Assembly (NCBI RefSeq): GCF_900109645.1
Contig: NZ_FOBG01000001.1
Span: forward strand, 186,001-250,000
Direction of reading: 5' to 3'
DNA from: Duganella sp. CF402
Lineage (GTDB): Bacteria > Pseudomonadota > Gammaproteobacteria > Burkholderiales > Burkholderiaceae_D
Length of the DNA: 64,000 nt
The position numbers were made by a program, and so were the translations under genes. How positions within the stretch are numbered: the first letter of the stretch is position 1; every line of letters begins with the position of its first letter. Below, in pieces: positions 24,849 to 32,326 of this stretch. Below the pieces are notes generated by a model that was not told the origin of the DNA, made no database searches, and saw only the letters and a program-made list of their open reading frames with translations.

Positions 24849-25956
24849 GTTCTTGAACTCCTTGTTGTAAAGAGATGGCGTGGCCGCCGACGATGACCTT
24901 GCGGACTTGCAGATCGGCATCCAGCACCACGATGTCGGCGCGCTGGCCGGCGGCGAGCACGCCGCGATCTTCGAGGCCGAGGTATTCGGCCGGATAGCGC
25001 GACACGCGCGCCGAGGCGTCTGGCAGCGACAGGCCGAGGCTGACCAGATTGCGCAAGGCCTGGTCCATCGTCAGCGCGCTGCCGGCCAGCGAATCACCGA
25101 GCACCAGCCGCACGCAGCCCATGCACTTCATCACACGCTGGCTACCCAGCATGTACTCGCCGTCCGGCATGCCGGTGGCGGCGGTAGCGTCGGTGACGGC
25201 GTACAGGCGCGGGATGGCGCGCATGGCGGCGCGCAGTGCGCCGGGCTGTACGTGTTGAAGGTCCGGGATCACTTCCGCAAAATCGCCGTGCGCCAGCGCC
25301 GCGCCGACGATGCCGGGCGCGCGGTGGCTCAAGCCGGACATGCCGTTGAACAGGTGGGTGAAGCCGGCCAATCCCGCTTCCAGCGCAGCGACGCCGTCCT
25401 CGTAGCTGCCGGCGCTGTGGCCGGCCTGCACGCGGATGCCCAATGCCGACAACTGCGCGATCAGTTGCAGGTGGCCGGGGATTTCCGGCGCCAGCGTCAG
25501 CACCTTGATCGGCGCGATGTCATTCCAGCGGCGCACTTGTTCCAGCGTGCCGGTGCTCACCAACGGCGGCTGCGCGCCCAGCCGCTTGCAATTCAGGAAG
25601 GGGCCTTCGAGATGGACGCCCAGTATCTGCGCGCTGTCCGGATCCGGCGCGGCGATGGCGCGGGCCAGTCCTTGCAGCGCGCGTTCGATCTCTTGCGGCG
25701 GCGCGGTCATGGTGGTGCCGAGCAGGGTGGTGGTACCGTGGCGGGCGTGCAGGCGTGCCACCCGACGCGCCGCGTCGCCGCCTTCCATGATATCGGTGCC
25801 GCCGGCGCCGTGCACGTGCAGGTCGATAAAGCCGGGCAGTATCCATTGGTCGGCCGGCGCTGCGGCGTCGGCTTCGATGTGGCTGATGTCCGATGCGTGA
25901 TGCAGGTGGCCTTGTACCCAGCCGTTCGGTGTGAGTATGCGTCCGCTGATTTTCAT
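24835..25956 (-). CDS. nagA: N-acetylgalactosamine/N-acetylglucosamine-6-phosphate deacetylase
   Basis: A 373-residue amidohydrolase-fold enzyme that removes acetate from N-acetyl-hexosamine 6-phosphate. Metal and substrate motifs of the NagA/AgaA family are present: PGFIDLHVHGAGG, GVHLEGPFLN, QAGHSAGSYEDG, THLFNGMSGLSHRAPG and AVTDATAATGMPDG. It follows the DeoR regulator by one base and overlaps the porter gene. With agaS and kbaZ homologues in the same operon, the natural substrate is probably GalNAc-6-phosphate (AgaA role) rather than GlcNAc-6-phosphate. Sequence alone does not separate the two specificities, so the symbol given is that of the family. Confidence 0.88.
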   Translation of the reverse strand: MKISGRILTPNGWVQGHLHHASDISHIEADAAAPADQWILPGFIDLHVHGAGGTDIMEGGDAARRVARLHARHGTTTLLGTTMTAPPQEIERALQGLARAIAAPDPDSAQILGVHLEGPFLNCKRLGAQPPLVSTGTLEQVRRWNDIAPIKVLTLAPEIPGHLQLIAQLSALGIRVQAGHSAGSYEDGVAALEAGLAGFTHLFNGMSGLSHRAPGIVGAALAHGDFAEVIPDLQHVQPGALRAAMRAIPRLYAVTDATAATGMPDGEYMLGSQRVMKCMGCVRLVLGDSLAGSALTMDQALRNLVSLGLSLPDASARVSRYPAEYLGLEDRGVLAAGQRADIVVLDADLQVRKVIVGGHAISLQQGVQEHALA

Positions 25957-25957
25957 G

Positions 25958-26734
25958 TCATTCCTCTTCTGCGATTAAGACTTCAACGCCTTGCTGCGCC
26001 AGCGCGGCACGCATCGCCGGCGGCAGGCTGGCGTCGCTCACCACGATGTCGATGCGATTCAAGTTGCAGATGCGATGCAGGCAGATGCGGCCGAATTTGG
26101 AGCTGTCCGCCAGCAGGATGACTTGCCGCGCTTGCGATGCCATGCGGGCGTTGAGGCGCGCCTCCGCTTCATCGTGCGTGGACAGGCCGAATTCGGGATC
26201 GCAGCCATCGGCGCCGAGCAGCAGCTTGTCGAATACGTAGCCGTCCAGCCCTGCCTCGGCCTGCGGGCCTTGCAGCGACTGGGATGCTTTGCGTAGCGTG
26301 CCGCCGGAGAGCAGCAAGTCGATGCCTTCCACCGATCCCAGTTCGTTGGCGATCGGCAGGCTGTTGGTGAATACGCTGAGCGAATAACTGCTGTGCGCGA
26401 GGCGGCGCGCCAGTTGCAGCGTGGTGCTGCCGGCATCGAGTATCAGCTTGTCGCCGGGCTGTATCAGCTTCATCGCGCGGGCGGCGATGCTGTGTTTGCG
26501 TTCGCGGTGCTGGCCGCGTTTTTCTTCCAGCGGCAGTTCCGGCGGCGCGCGCCGTGTGGTGCTGGCGCCGCCGTGCTGGCGCTGCACCAGGCCCGCTTGG
26601 GCCAGCGCGCGCAGGTCGCCGCGTATGGTGACGGTGGAGACGCCGAAGCGCTGCGCCAGCCGGTTGACGCGCACCTTGTCCTGCGCTTCCAGCGTTTGCA
26701 GGATTTGCTCGCGGCGGCCGTCGCTGTTTAGCAC
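25958..26734 (-). CDS. DeoR family regulator (AgaR-like)
   Basis: About 258 residues, starting at a GTG at 26734 that overlaps the kbaZ stop and follows GTGGAGG. The DeoR HTH is RREQILQTLEAQDKVRVNRLAQRF followed by STVTIRGDLRALAQAGLVQRQHGGA. The sugar-phosphate-sensing C-terminal domain has KLILDAGSTTLQLARRL, VFTNSLPIANEL, LLGADGCDPEFGLST and ILLADSSKFG. It lies within the amino-sugar operon, as AgaR does in many proteobacterial GalNAc clusters, and probably represses it in the absence of amino-sugar phosphate. Operator positions are not certain; a GAAAG (CTTTC) element near 30195 is a weak candidate. Confidence 0.85.
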   Translation of the reverse strand: MLNSDGRREQILQTLEAQDKVRVNRLAQRFGVSTVTIRGDLRALAQAGLVQRQHGGASTTRRAPPELPLEEKRGQHRERKHSIAARAMKLIQPGDKLILDAGSTTLQLARRLAHSSYSLSVFTNSLPIANELGSVEGIDLLLSGGTLRKASQSLQGPQAEAGLDGYVFDKLLLGADGCDPEFGLSTHDEAEARLNARMASQARQVILLADSSKFGRICLHRICNLNRIDIVVSDASLPPAMRAALAQQGVEVLIAEEE

Positions 26735-28035
26735 ATGGCCTCCACCGCCGCTGCGGCATTCGCATGGCAAGCGCGCACGTAGCGGGCCAGCACCAGTCCT
26801 ACCTTGTGGCGCACCAGTTCGGCGGCGCGCGCCGGCAGGCTGCCATCGAGCACGGCTTCCACTTGCTCCGGCAGGTATTGACTGATCAGCGGCAAAGGTA
26901 GTTCGCGCTGCGCGAGGTTGCTGTGCAGGCGTTCCAGCGCTTGCGCTACGGCCGGCTCACCCCAGTAGTAGCGGCTGCGGTCGGACAACGCATATTTGCG
27001 CAGCATGCGCTGCTGGTCGGGCGTGCCGCTGTAGTGCTTTTGCCAGTGGCGCGGCTGTTCGAGCATGCTGCGTTCCAGCACGTCGGCCAAGTGGGAACGC
27101 TGCTCGACCGGGACGAGTGCATCTTCAATTGCGGCCAATGCGAAGCTGGCTTCGCGCAGCGCGTTGGTGGCGGCCGGGCCGACCTTGAGGATGGCGAAAT
27201 GGTCGCGCACCAGCGCGTGCAGGGCGCGCTCGCTCTGGTAGTCGGTGGAGTGGGCTTCGTACACCAGCCCCGGATGTTCGGCGATGAAGGCCGACAGCGG
27301 CGCCGCTTCGGCGGGCGCGTAGTGGTGCACGGTGCTGTGGTCGAAGTCCACGCCGGGCTGCACCACCAGCGCCACCACGCGCTGCCAGGCGTCGTACAGG
27401 CCACGTTCGGCGAAGGCGATGGCGTGTGCGGCCAGCGTGGCGTCGGCGGCGTCGGGGCGCGTGACTTGCAGGCCGTCCGCCAGCGAGGCTTCGCCCCCGG
27501 GAATCGGCACTTCGGTGCCGATCACGTACACCGGCGGCGGCAGCCCGGCGGCGATGGCCGCCTGTTCGGCCACTTGCGCCAGTTCGGCCGAGCGCGCGGC
27601 CACGATGGCGTCCGGCAGCGGTACGGGATCGCCGGCGCAGGCCATGCTGCAATCGAGGTGGATTTTGTGGAAGCCGGCACGTACGTAGGCGGCGATCAGG
27701 TCGCGCGCATTGGCCATCGCCTGTTCCGGGGGCAGGTGCTGCCAGGTGTTGGGGCCAAGGTGGTCGCCGCCCAGGATCAGGCGCTCTTGCGGCAGGCCGG
27801 TGCTGCGCGCCAGTTCGCGTACGTAGGCGATGTAGTCGGCTGGCGTCATGCCGGTGTAGCCGCCGAACTGGTCGACCTGGTTGGAGGTGGCTTCCACCAG
27901 CAGCGGCACGCCGTGCGCCAGCGCGACTTCCATTGCGGCTTGCAGCACTTGCGGATTGGCGCAGCAGACGCTCGGCAGGCCGACCGCTTCGCCGGCGTGG
28001 TGTTGACGGATCAGGGTTTGGATCGGGGACATCAT
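26728..28035 (-). CDS. kbaZ: KbaZ/GatZ/AgaZ family protein (tagatose-1,6-bisphosphate aldolase subunit family)
   Basis: A 435-residue protein of the GatZ/KbaZ family. It has the family opening PSVCCANPQVLQAAMEVALAHGVPLLVEATSNQVDQFGGYTGM (residues about 20-62), then LGGDHLGPNTWQ and HLDCSMACAGD. In E. coli KbaZ stabilises the catalytic KbaY aldolase of the GalNAc/galactitol pathways. In other proteobacterial GalNAc clusters a stand-alone AgaZ has been annotated with a different role, including tagatose-6-phosphate kinase. No KbaY/GatY or PfkB-type kinase gene is in this window, so its exact role here is open. It is coupled to the ROK gene by a 4-base overlap. Confidence 0.88.
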   Translation of the reverse strand: MMSPIQTLIRQHHAGEAVGLPSVCCANPQVLQAAMEVALAHGVPLLVEATSNQVDQFGGYTGMTPADYIAYVRELARSTGLPQERLILGGDHLGPNTWQHLPPEQAMANARDLIAAYVRAGFHKIHLDCSMACAGDPVPLPDAIVAARSAELAQVAEQAAIAAGLPPPVYVIGTEVPIPGGEASLADGLQVTRPDAADATLAAHAIAFAERGLYDAWQRVVALVVQPGVDFDHSTVHHYAPAEAAPLSAFIAEHPGLVYEAHSTDYQSERALHALVRDHFAILKVGPAATNALREASFALAAIEDALVPVEQRSHLADVLERSMLEQPRHWQKHYSGTPDQQRMLRKYALSDRSRYYWGEPAVAQALERLHSNLAQRELPLPLISQYLPEQVEAVLDGSLPARAAELVRHKVGLVLARYVRACHANAAAAVEAMC

Positions 28036-28976
28036 GGCTCCTGTGTGATGGTGGCTTGCCGCGCCAGCAGCGCCGCGCCGCGCGCGCCGCCGGCATCGCC
28101 GAAGACGGGTGGCAGGATCGGCGGCACGCCGAGGCCGGGAATGAGGTGCGGGCGGATGGCGTCGGCCAGTCCGGTGTACAAATGCGGCAGTTGCGACAGG
28201 CCGCCGCCCAGCACGACGACGTGCGGGTCGTAGGCCAGCACGATGCGCGCGAGTGCTGCGCCCAGCAGGTCGAGGTGCAGCTTAAAGACGCTGGCTGCTT
28301 CGTTGTCGCCGGCGTTGTGGCGCGCCGCCAGTTGTTCGGCGCTGACGCCTTCGCCGCCGGTGAGGTGTGCGTGCAGGCGACGCAGGCCGGTGCCGGAGAC
28401 ATAGCTTTCGAGGCAGGCGACGCGGCCGCAAGGGCAGGGCAGCAGCGGCAGTTCGTAGCGCTGCAGCAGGTGCGGATCGAGCGGCCAGTGGCCCCATTCG
28501 CCGGCGGCGCCATGCAGGCCGCGCACCAGTTTTTGATCGATCACATAGCCGGCGCCGGCGCCGGTGCCGAGAATCAGGCCGAACATGCTGGCCGCGCCAT
28601 CGGCCGCGCCGCCGTGGGCTTCGGACAGGGCGAAGCACTGGCAGTCGTTGCCGAGCGCGATGGGACGCTGCAATTGCGCGCGCAGCACCGGCAGCAGTTC
28701 GCGCCCGGTCAGGCAGGGGATGTTGGCGCACAAGTGTGTGCCGCTGGCGGCGTCGATGATGCCGGGGACGCCGATGCCGATCGCTGGTGCGCTAGTGCCC
28801 AAGGCGTCGTCGGCGCCGCGCACAAGGCTCACCAGCGCGCGCACCAGCGCCTCGTAGTCCTGCGTCGGCGTGGCGACGCGCTGGCGGTAGCGCACTTGCA
28901 GGCTGGCGTCGCAGGCCACCAGTTCAATCTTGGTGCCGCCAAGGTCGATGCCGTAGTAGTGGTCAGGCATAGTCAT
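28032..28976 (-). CDS. ROK family sugar kinase, probable GalNAc/GlcNAc kinase
   Basis: A 314-residue kinase. The ATP-binding motif YGIDLGGTKIELVACD, the sugar and catalytic region GNDCQCFALSEAHGG, LILGTGAGAGYVID and the ROK zinc motif CPCGRVACLESYVSGTGL are all intact. ROK kinases phosphorylate hexoses or N-acetylhexosamines at O6. The operon has an MFS porter and no PTS, so intracellular phosphorylation is required, which suits a GalNAc kinase (AgaK role). ATG at 28976 or 28970 could start it; both overlap the agaS end. Sugar specificity is inferred from context. Confidence 0.86.
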   Translation of the reverse strand: MTMPDHYYGIDLGGTKIELVACDASLQVRYRQRVATPTQDYEALVRALVSLVRGADDALGTSAPAIGIGVPGIIDAASGTHLCANIPCLTGRELLPVLRAQLQRPIALGNDCQCFALSEAHGGAADGAASMFGLILGTGAGAGYVIDQKLVRGLHGAAGEWGHWPLDPHLLQRYELPLLPCPCGRVACLESYVSGTGLRRLHAHLTGGEGVSAEQLAARHNAGDNEAASVFKLHLDLLGAALARIVLAYDPHVVVLGGGLSQLPHLYTGLADAIRPHLIPGLGVPPILPPVFGDAGGARGAALLARQATITQEP

Positions 28977-30096
28977 GAATGATCACGCCTTGCACCACGC
29001 GGTTGACCGTACCGTCCGGGAAGGGATTATCCGGCGTTAGGCCCAGTCGCATAGACTGGTGCAGCGCCAGCACCTGCGCGAACACCACGTGGCACACGGC
29101 CAGCCACGCATCGGTGATGTCGTCCGGCGCACCGAGCGCCTTGCCGTCGATGGATAGTACCGCCCCGGCCACCTGGTCGCGCCTCAGTTCATTGAGCAGG
29201 TCTTCGTCGTAGCGGCGCGCGTGCGCATCCTGGCTGTGGAACAGCACCACCAGGCTATCGGCATTCAGCACCGACTTCGGACCGTGGCGGAAACCCAGCG
29301 GCGTATTGGCCAGCGCCAGCGTGCGGCCGCCGGACAATTCCAGCACCTTCAGCGCCGCTTCGCGCGCCAGCGCTTCCAGCGGTCCTCCGCCCAGGTAGAT
29401 GATGCGCTGGAAATCGCGCTGGCCCAGCGCGTGCCAGTCGGCGGCCTGCGTGACCATCCAGTGCTCGGCCAGTGCCGCCAGCTGCTGCAAGCGCTGCGCC
29501 GCCAGCGGTAGCGGATCGGGGCCAAGCAACGACAGCGCCGCCAGCACCATCGCGGTAAAGCTGCTGGTCATGGCGAAGCCCTGGTCGCAGCTGGCTGGTG
29601 GCAGCACTACGTTGATGGTGTCCTGCTGGCCGGCGCCATCGCGCGCCAGCTTGCCGTCCGCATTGCAGGTGATGTTGAGGAACAGCGCACCGGGCGACTG
29701 CGCCCGCACCAGTTCCACGGCGGCCTGGCTTTCCGGGCTGTTGCCGCTGCGTGCGAACGATACCAGAAGCAGTGGGCGTTTTGCCGACAGATACAAGGCA
29801 GGGTGGCTGAGCAGGGTAGTGGTGGCCAGCGCGCGCACCTGCGCCGGCCAGACCGCATCCAGCTGGTCGGCTACCAGCTCACCGGCATAGGCCGAGGTGC
29901 CGGCGCCGGTGAGCAGCACCAGCGCGCGCGGGTCGCTGAGCAAGGCGTGCAGTGTGGCGCGGGCACCCGATGGCAGGTTGTCGAGGCAGGCTGGCAGCTG
30001 ACGCCAGACGGCGGGCTGCTGGGCGATTTCACGGGCGGTGTGATCGCCGCCGCGTTCAGCCCACAGCGTGGTGGGCAGGTGGTGAAGCTGGGTCAT
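28963..30096 (-). CDS. agaS: AgaS: SIS-domain galactosamine-6-phosphate deaminase/isomerase
   Basis: A 377-residue double SIS-domain protein, first in its operon. The ATG at 30096 is preceded by CCGGAG; the longer frame adds eight residues with no ribosome-binding site. SIS motifs are VLLTGAGTSAYAGELVADQL, LLVSFARSGNSPESQAAVEL and RIIYLGGGPLEALAREAALKVLELSGG, then TPLGFRHGPKSVLN. AgaS converts GalN-6-phosphate to tagatose-6-phosphate and ammonia and has been confirmed as the main enzyme for this step in E. coli. GlmS-type glutaminase residues are absent. Its length is close to E. coli AgaS. Its presence argues for GalNAc rather than GlcNAc as the operon substrate. Confidence 0.87.
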   Translation of the reverse strand: MTQLHHLPTTLWAERGGDHTAREIAQQPAVWRQLPACLDNLPSGARATLHALLSDPRALVLLTGAGTSAYAGELVADQLDAVWPAQVRALATTTLLSHPALYLSAKRPLLLVSFARSGNSPESQAAVELVRAQSPGALFLNITCNADGKLARDGAGQQDTINVVLPPASCDQGFAMTSSFTAMVLAALSLLGPDPLPLAAQRLQQLAALAEHWMVTQAADWHALGQRDFQRIIYLGGGPLEALAREAALKVLELSGGRTLALANTPLGFRHGPKSVLNADSLVVLFHSQDAHARRYDEDLLNELRRDQVAGAVLSIDGKALGAPDDITDAWLAVCHVVFAQVLALHQSMRLGLTPDNPFPDGTVNRVVQGVIIHDYA

Positions 30097-30130
30097 GGCA
30101 TCTCCGGCTATGCGTTTCAATCGAAAACGA

Positions 30131-30144
30131 TGGTAACGTTAACC
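30131..30144. promoter_or_regulatory. LacI-type operator O6 (aga operon promoter)
   Basis: Sequence TGGTAACGTTAACC, the best match of the six sites, 35 bases upstream of the agaS start. It links the amino-sugar operon to the repressor of the lyase and receptor genes. The rest of the 250-base gap to the PEP-CTERM gene is AT-rich and holds no other recognised element. Confidence 0.72.
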
Positions 30145-30346
30145 TATCGATTTAACCAGTGGCTTTTTCGATTTTTTACGGGAGATAGCAAAACGAAAGG
30201 GATGAAGGTGTGGCGCTTGTGCCACGCGATAGCAAATAAGCTTGCCGCAGGGATATCAAAATAAACATTGTTTGTGTAATTATGACATTAAAAGTGTTTT
30301 AATGGTAATTCCATGAGCCACCTTTAGACATCACCGGAGACATGCC

Positions 30347-30988
30347 TTGAAAACCTCGAAAATGTTGCAAGCATCTGTCGCCGCAGCGTTGCTGTCCGCT
30401 GCGACTGCCCACGCCGCCACGATTGACTTTGACGCGGCTTCCGTCAGCAATCTGCTGCACGCCAACAATACTTTGTTGGGCCTGGCGGATGTCTACTACG
30501 GCACCAGCTACACCGAAGACGGCTTCGTGCTGACCAGCTCGCTAGGCCATTCGTCGCTGCACGCGCTGTTTGTGGCGGACGATGACAATACCCTGATCCG
30601 TCCGGCCGCCGACTCCTACGCGATGGGCAGCACCGCACGCGCCACCACCACGCTGACCACGGCCAACAACAGCGCCTTCAGCATCACTTCGATTGACCTG
30701 TCCAAGCAAGTCCTGCTCGGCGGCTCGGTCACCTTCTACGGCGTCAAGGCCGATAACTCCGCCACCGTGCAGCAAACCTTCAACTACAACGGCAGCTGGA
30801 ACACCTATACCTTCGATTCCACCTTTACTGGCTTGTCGTCGCTGAGCTGGAAGCAGGGCGCTGTGCTGGCCGGTAAGGTGCAGTGGGATAACATCAATGT
30901 CTCGGCGGTGCCGGAACCGGAAACCTATGCCATGCTGCTGGCCGGTCTCGGCCTGATCGGTCTGGCACGCCGCCGCAAGCAGGCCTAA
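30347..30988 (+). CDS. PEP-CTERM sorting domain protein
   Basis: A 213-residue secreted protein. The start is probably TTG at 30347, with ACCGGAG 9 bases upstream; the in-frame ATG at 30362 is an alternative. The signal peptide ends near ATAHAATIDF. The body is a low-charge, Ser/Thr-rich beta domain (TATTTLTTANNSAF type), without a recognised catalytic motif. The C-terminus is a perfect PEP-CTERM signal: VPEPETYAMLLAGLGLIGLARRRKQA pattern, i.e. PEP, membrane helix, then an Arg cluster. Such proteins are processed by exosortase and go to the surface or exopolysaccharide matrix. No exosortase gene is in the window. Confidence 0.88.
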   Translation: MKTSKMLQASVAAALLSAATAHAATIDFDAASVSNLLHANNTLLGLADVYYGTSYTEDGFVLTSSLGHSSLHALFVADDDNTLIRPAADSYAMGSTARATTTLTTANNSAFSITSIDLSKQVLLGGSVTFYGVKADNSATVQQTFNYNGSWNTYTFDSTFTGLSSLSWKQGAVLAGKVQWDNINVSAVPEPETYAMLLAGLGLIGLARRRKQA

Positions 30989-30989
30989 C

Positions 30990-31499
30990 TTAAGACCAGA
31001 GGCGGGCGCCTCCGCTGTCCAGCAGCGTGAGGTAGACCCGCAGGTCGAATTCATATTGGTGATAGTTGGGCTCCATGTAGGTGCACAACTTGTAGAACGC
31101 CTTATCGTGCTGCTTTTCCTTGACGTGCGCCAGCTCGTGCACCGCAATCATGCGCAGGAATTCCAGCGGCACTTCCTTGAACATGGTCGCCACCCGGATC
31201 TCATGCTTGGCCTTGAGCTTGCCGCCCTGCACGCGCGAGATAGCTGTGTGCAGCCCCAGCGCGTGATTGATCACGTGGATCTTGCTGTCGTATTCGACCT
31301 TGTTGATCGGCTCGGCGTTGCGCAGGTATTCCGTCTTCAGCTCCTGCACGTACTGGTACAGCGCGCGGTCGGTACGCAACTCGTGCGGCTTGGCGTAGCG
31401 CTTGAGCAGCACTTCGCCCAGCTTGTTTTGATCAAGCAGTTGCGACACTTGCTGCTGGAGTTGATCAGAATAGGCGCTGAGGTACTTCAGTTGGGACAT
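30990..31499 (-). CDS. YgjP-like zinc metallopeptidase domain protein
   Basis: A 169-residue protein starting at the ATG at 31499 (MSQLKYLSAYSDQLQQQVSQ). The zinc motif HELAHVKEKQHDKAFYKLCTYMEPNYH (residues about 121-147) has HExxH with a distal His, as in the YgjP/WLM family (formerly DUF45). The preceding strand VINHALGLHTAISRVQGGKLKAKHEIRV also fits the fold. It is cytoplasmic, with no signal peptide. The longer open frame upstream runs across the modA gene and is not used. Function in this family is poorly known; a peptidase activity is inferred only from the motif. Confidence 0.83.
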   Translation of the reverse strand: MSQLKYLSAYSDQLQQQVSQLLDQNKLGEVLLKRYAKPHELRTDRALYQYVQELKTEYLRNAEPINKVEYDSKIHVINHALGLHTAISRVQGGKLKAKHEIRVATMFKEVPLEFLRMIAVHELAHVKEKQHDKAFYKLCTYMEPNYHQYEFDLRVYLTLLDSGGARLWS

Positions 31500-31544
31500 G
31501 GGACGGCGGCAAAAATTAGCGAGCCGCAACTTTACCACGCCGAC

Positions 31545-31568
31545 CGTTATATAATTGAGTTTATTGCG
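31545..31568. promoter_or_regulatory. Candidate ModE operator overlapping the modA -10 region
   Basis: The left half is CGTTATAT and the right half TTATTGCG, within 24 bases, which is the overall length of the classic E. coli ModE site (CGTTATAT to ATAACG). The left half is perfect; the right half is degenerate. A TATAAT hexamer at 31550-31555 lies inside it, so bound ModE would block the promoter. Confidence 0.5.
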
Positions 31569-31581
31569 ATTGGGAGGATGC

Positions 31582-32325
31582 ATGGTAAAGCCAGGTTTGA
31601 CAATTGCGTTGATGACGCTCGGTGGTGCGGCCTCGGCGGCGGAAGTGACGGTATCGGCGGCGGCCAGCCTGACCAACGCCTTCAAGGAAATCGGCGCCGC
31701 CTTCGAAAAGGAACACACCGGCGACAAGGTGCTGTTCAACTTTGCCGCTTCCGATCCGTTGGTGCAGCAGATCGCCAAGGGCGCGCCGGTCGATGTGTTC
31801 GCCTCGGCCGACCAGGACGCGATGGACAAGGCCGACACTCTCAAGCTGCTGGCGCCCGGCACCCGCAAGAATTTCGCCAGCAACAGTCTGGTGCTGATCG
31901 CGCCGCAAGGCGGCAAGGTGCCGCTAAAGAGCGTGGCCGACGTGGCGCAGCCTGCGGTGGCGCGCATCACCATTGGCAACCCGGCCAGCGTACCCGTGGG
32001 CCGCTACGCCAAGGCCGCCCTCGAGCACGCCAAACTGTGGGCGTTGGTTGAGCCCAAGCTGATCCTCGGCACCTCGGTGCGCCAGTGCCTGGACTATGTG
32101 GCGCGCGGCGAAGTCGATGCCGGTTTCGTGTACGCCACTGATGCCGCCATCGTCAAGGACAAGGTGACGGTGGTGGCCACGGTGCCGACCGAAACGCCGG
32201 TCACTTATCCGATCGCTGTGATCGCCGCCGGCCCGCAAGCGGCACTGGGCCGCCAGTTTGCCGATTACGTGCAATCGCCGGCCGGCCAGGCAGTGCTGGC
32301 CAAGTACGGTTTCGGCCGTCCATAA
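31582..32325 (+). CDS. modA: Molybdate ABC transporter, periplasmic binding protein ModA
   Basis: A 247-residue protein; the ATG at 31582 is preceded by GGGAGG. The signal peptide ends near GGAASAAEVTV. ModA hallmarks are VSAAASLTNAFKEIGAAFEKEH, VLFNFAASDPLVQQIAKGAPVDVFASADQDAMD and NPASVPVGRYAKAALE, with Ser, Ala and Tyr residues that bind the oxyanion. It delivers molybdate or tungstate to ModBC. It is the first gene of a modA-modB-modC-modE cluster and is probably repressed by ModE when molybdate is abundant. Confidence 0.93.
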   Translation: MVKPGLTIALMTLGGAASAAEVTVSAAASLTNAFKEIGAAFEKEHTGDKVLFNFAASDPLVQQIAKGAPVDVFASADQDAMDKADTLKLLAPGTRKNFASNSLVLIAPQGGKVPLKSVADVAQPAVARITIGNPASVPVGRYAKAALEHAKLWALVEPKLILGTSVRQCLDYVARGEVDAGFVYATDAAIVKDKVTVVATVPTETPVTYPIAVIAAGPQAALGRQFADYVQSPAGQAVLAKYGFGRP

Positions 32326-32326
32326 G

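Noticed and set aside
30999..31012. GAGGCG-GG-CGCCTC hairpin as a terminator between the PEP-CTERM and YgjP genes
   Set aside because: It lies inside the YgjP coding region and no T-run follows on either strand.
31500..31979. The long N-terminal extension of the YgjP frame
   Set aside because: It runs antisense through modA. The ATG at 31499 starts a normal-length YgjP-like protein.
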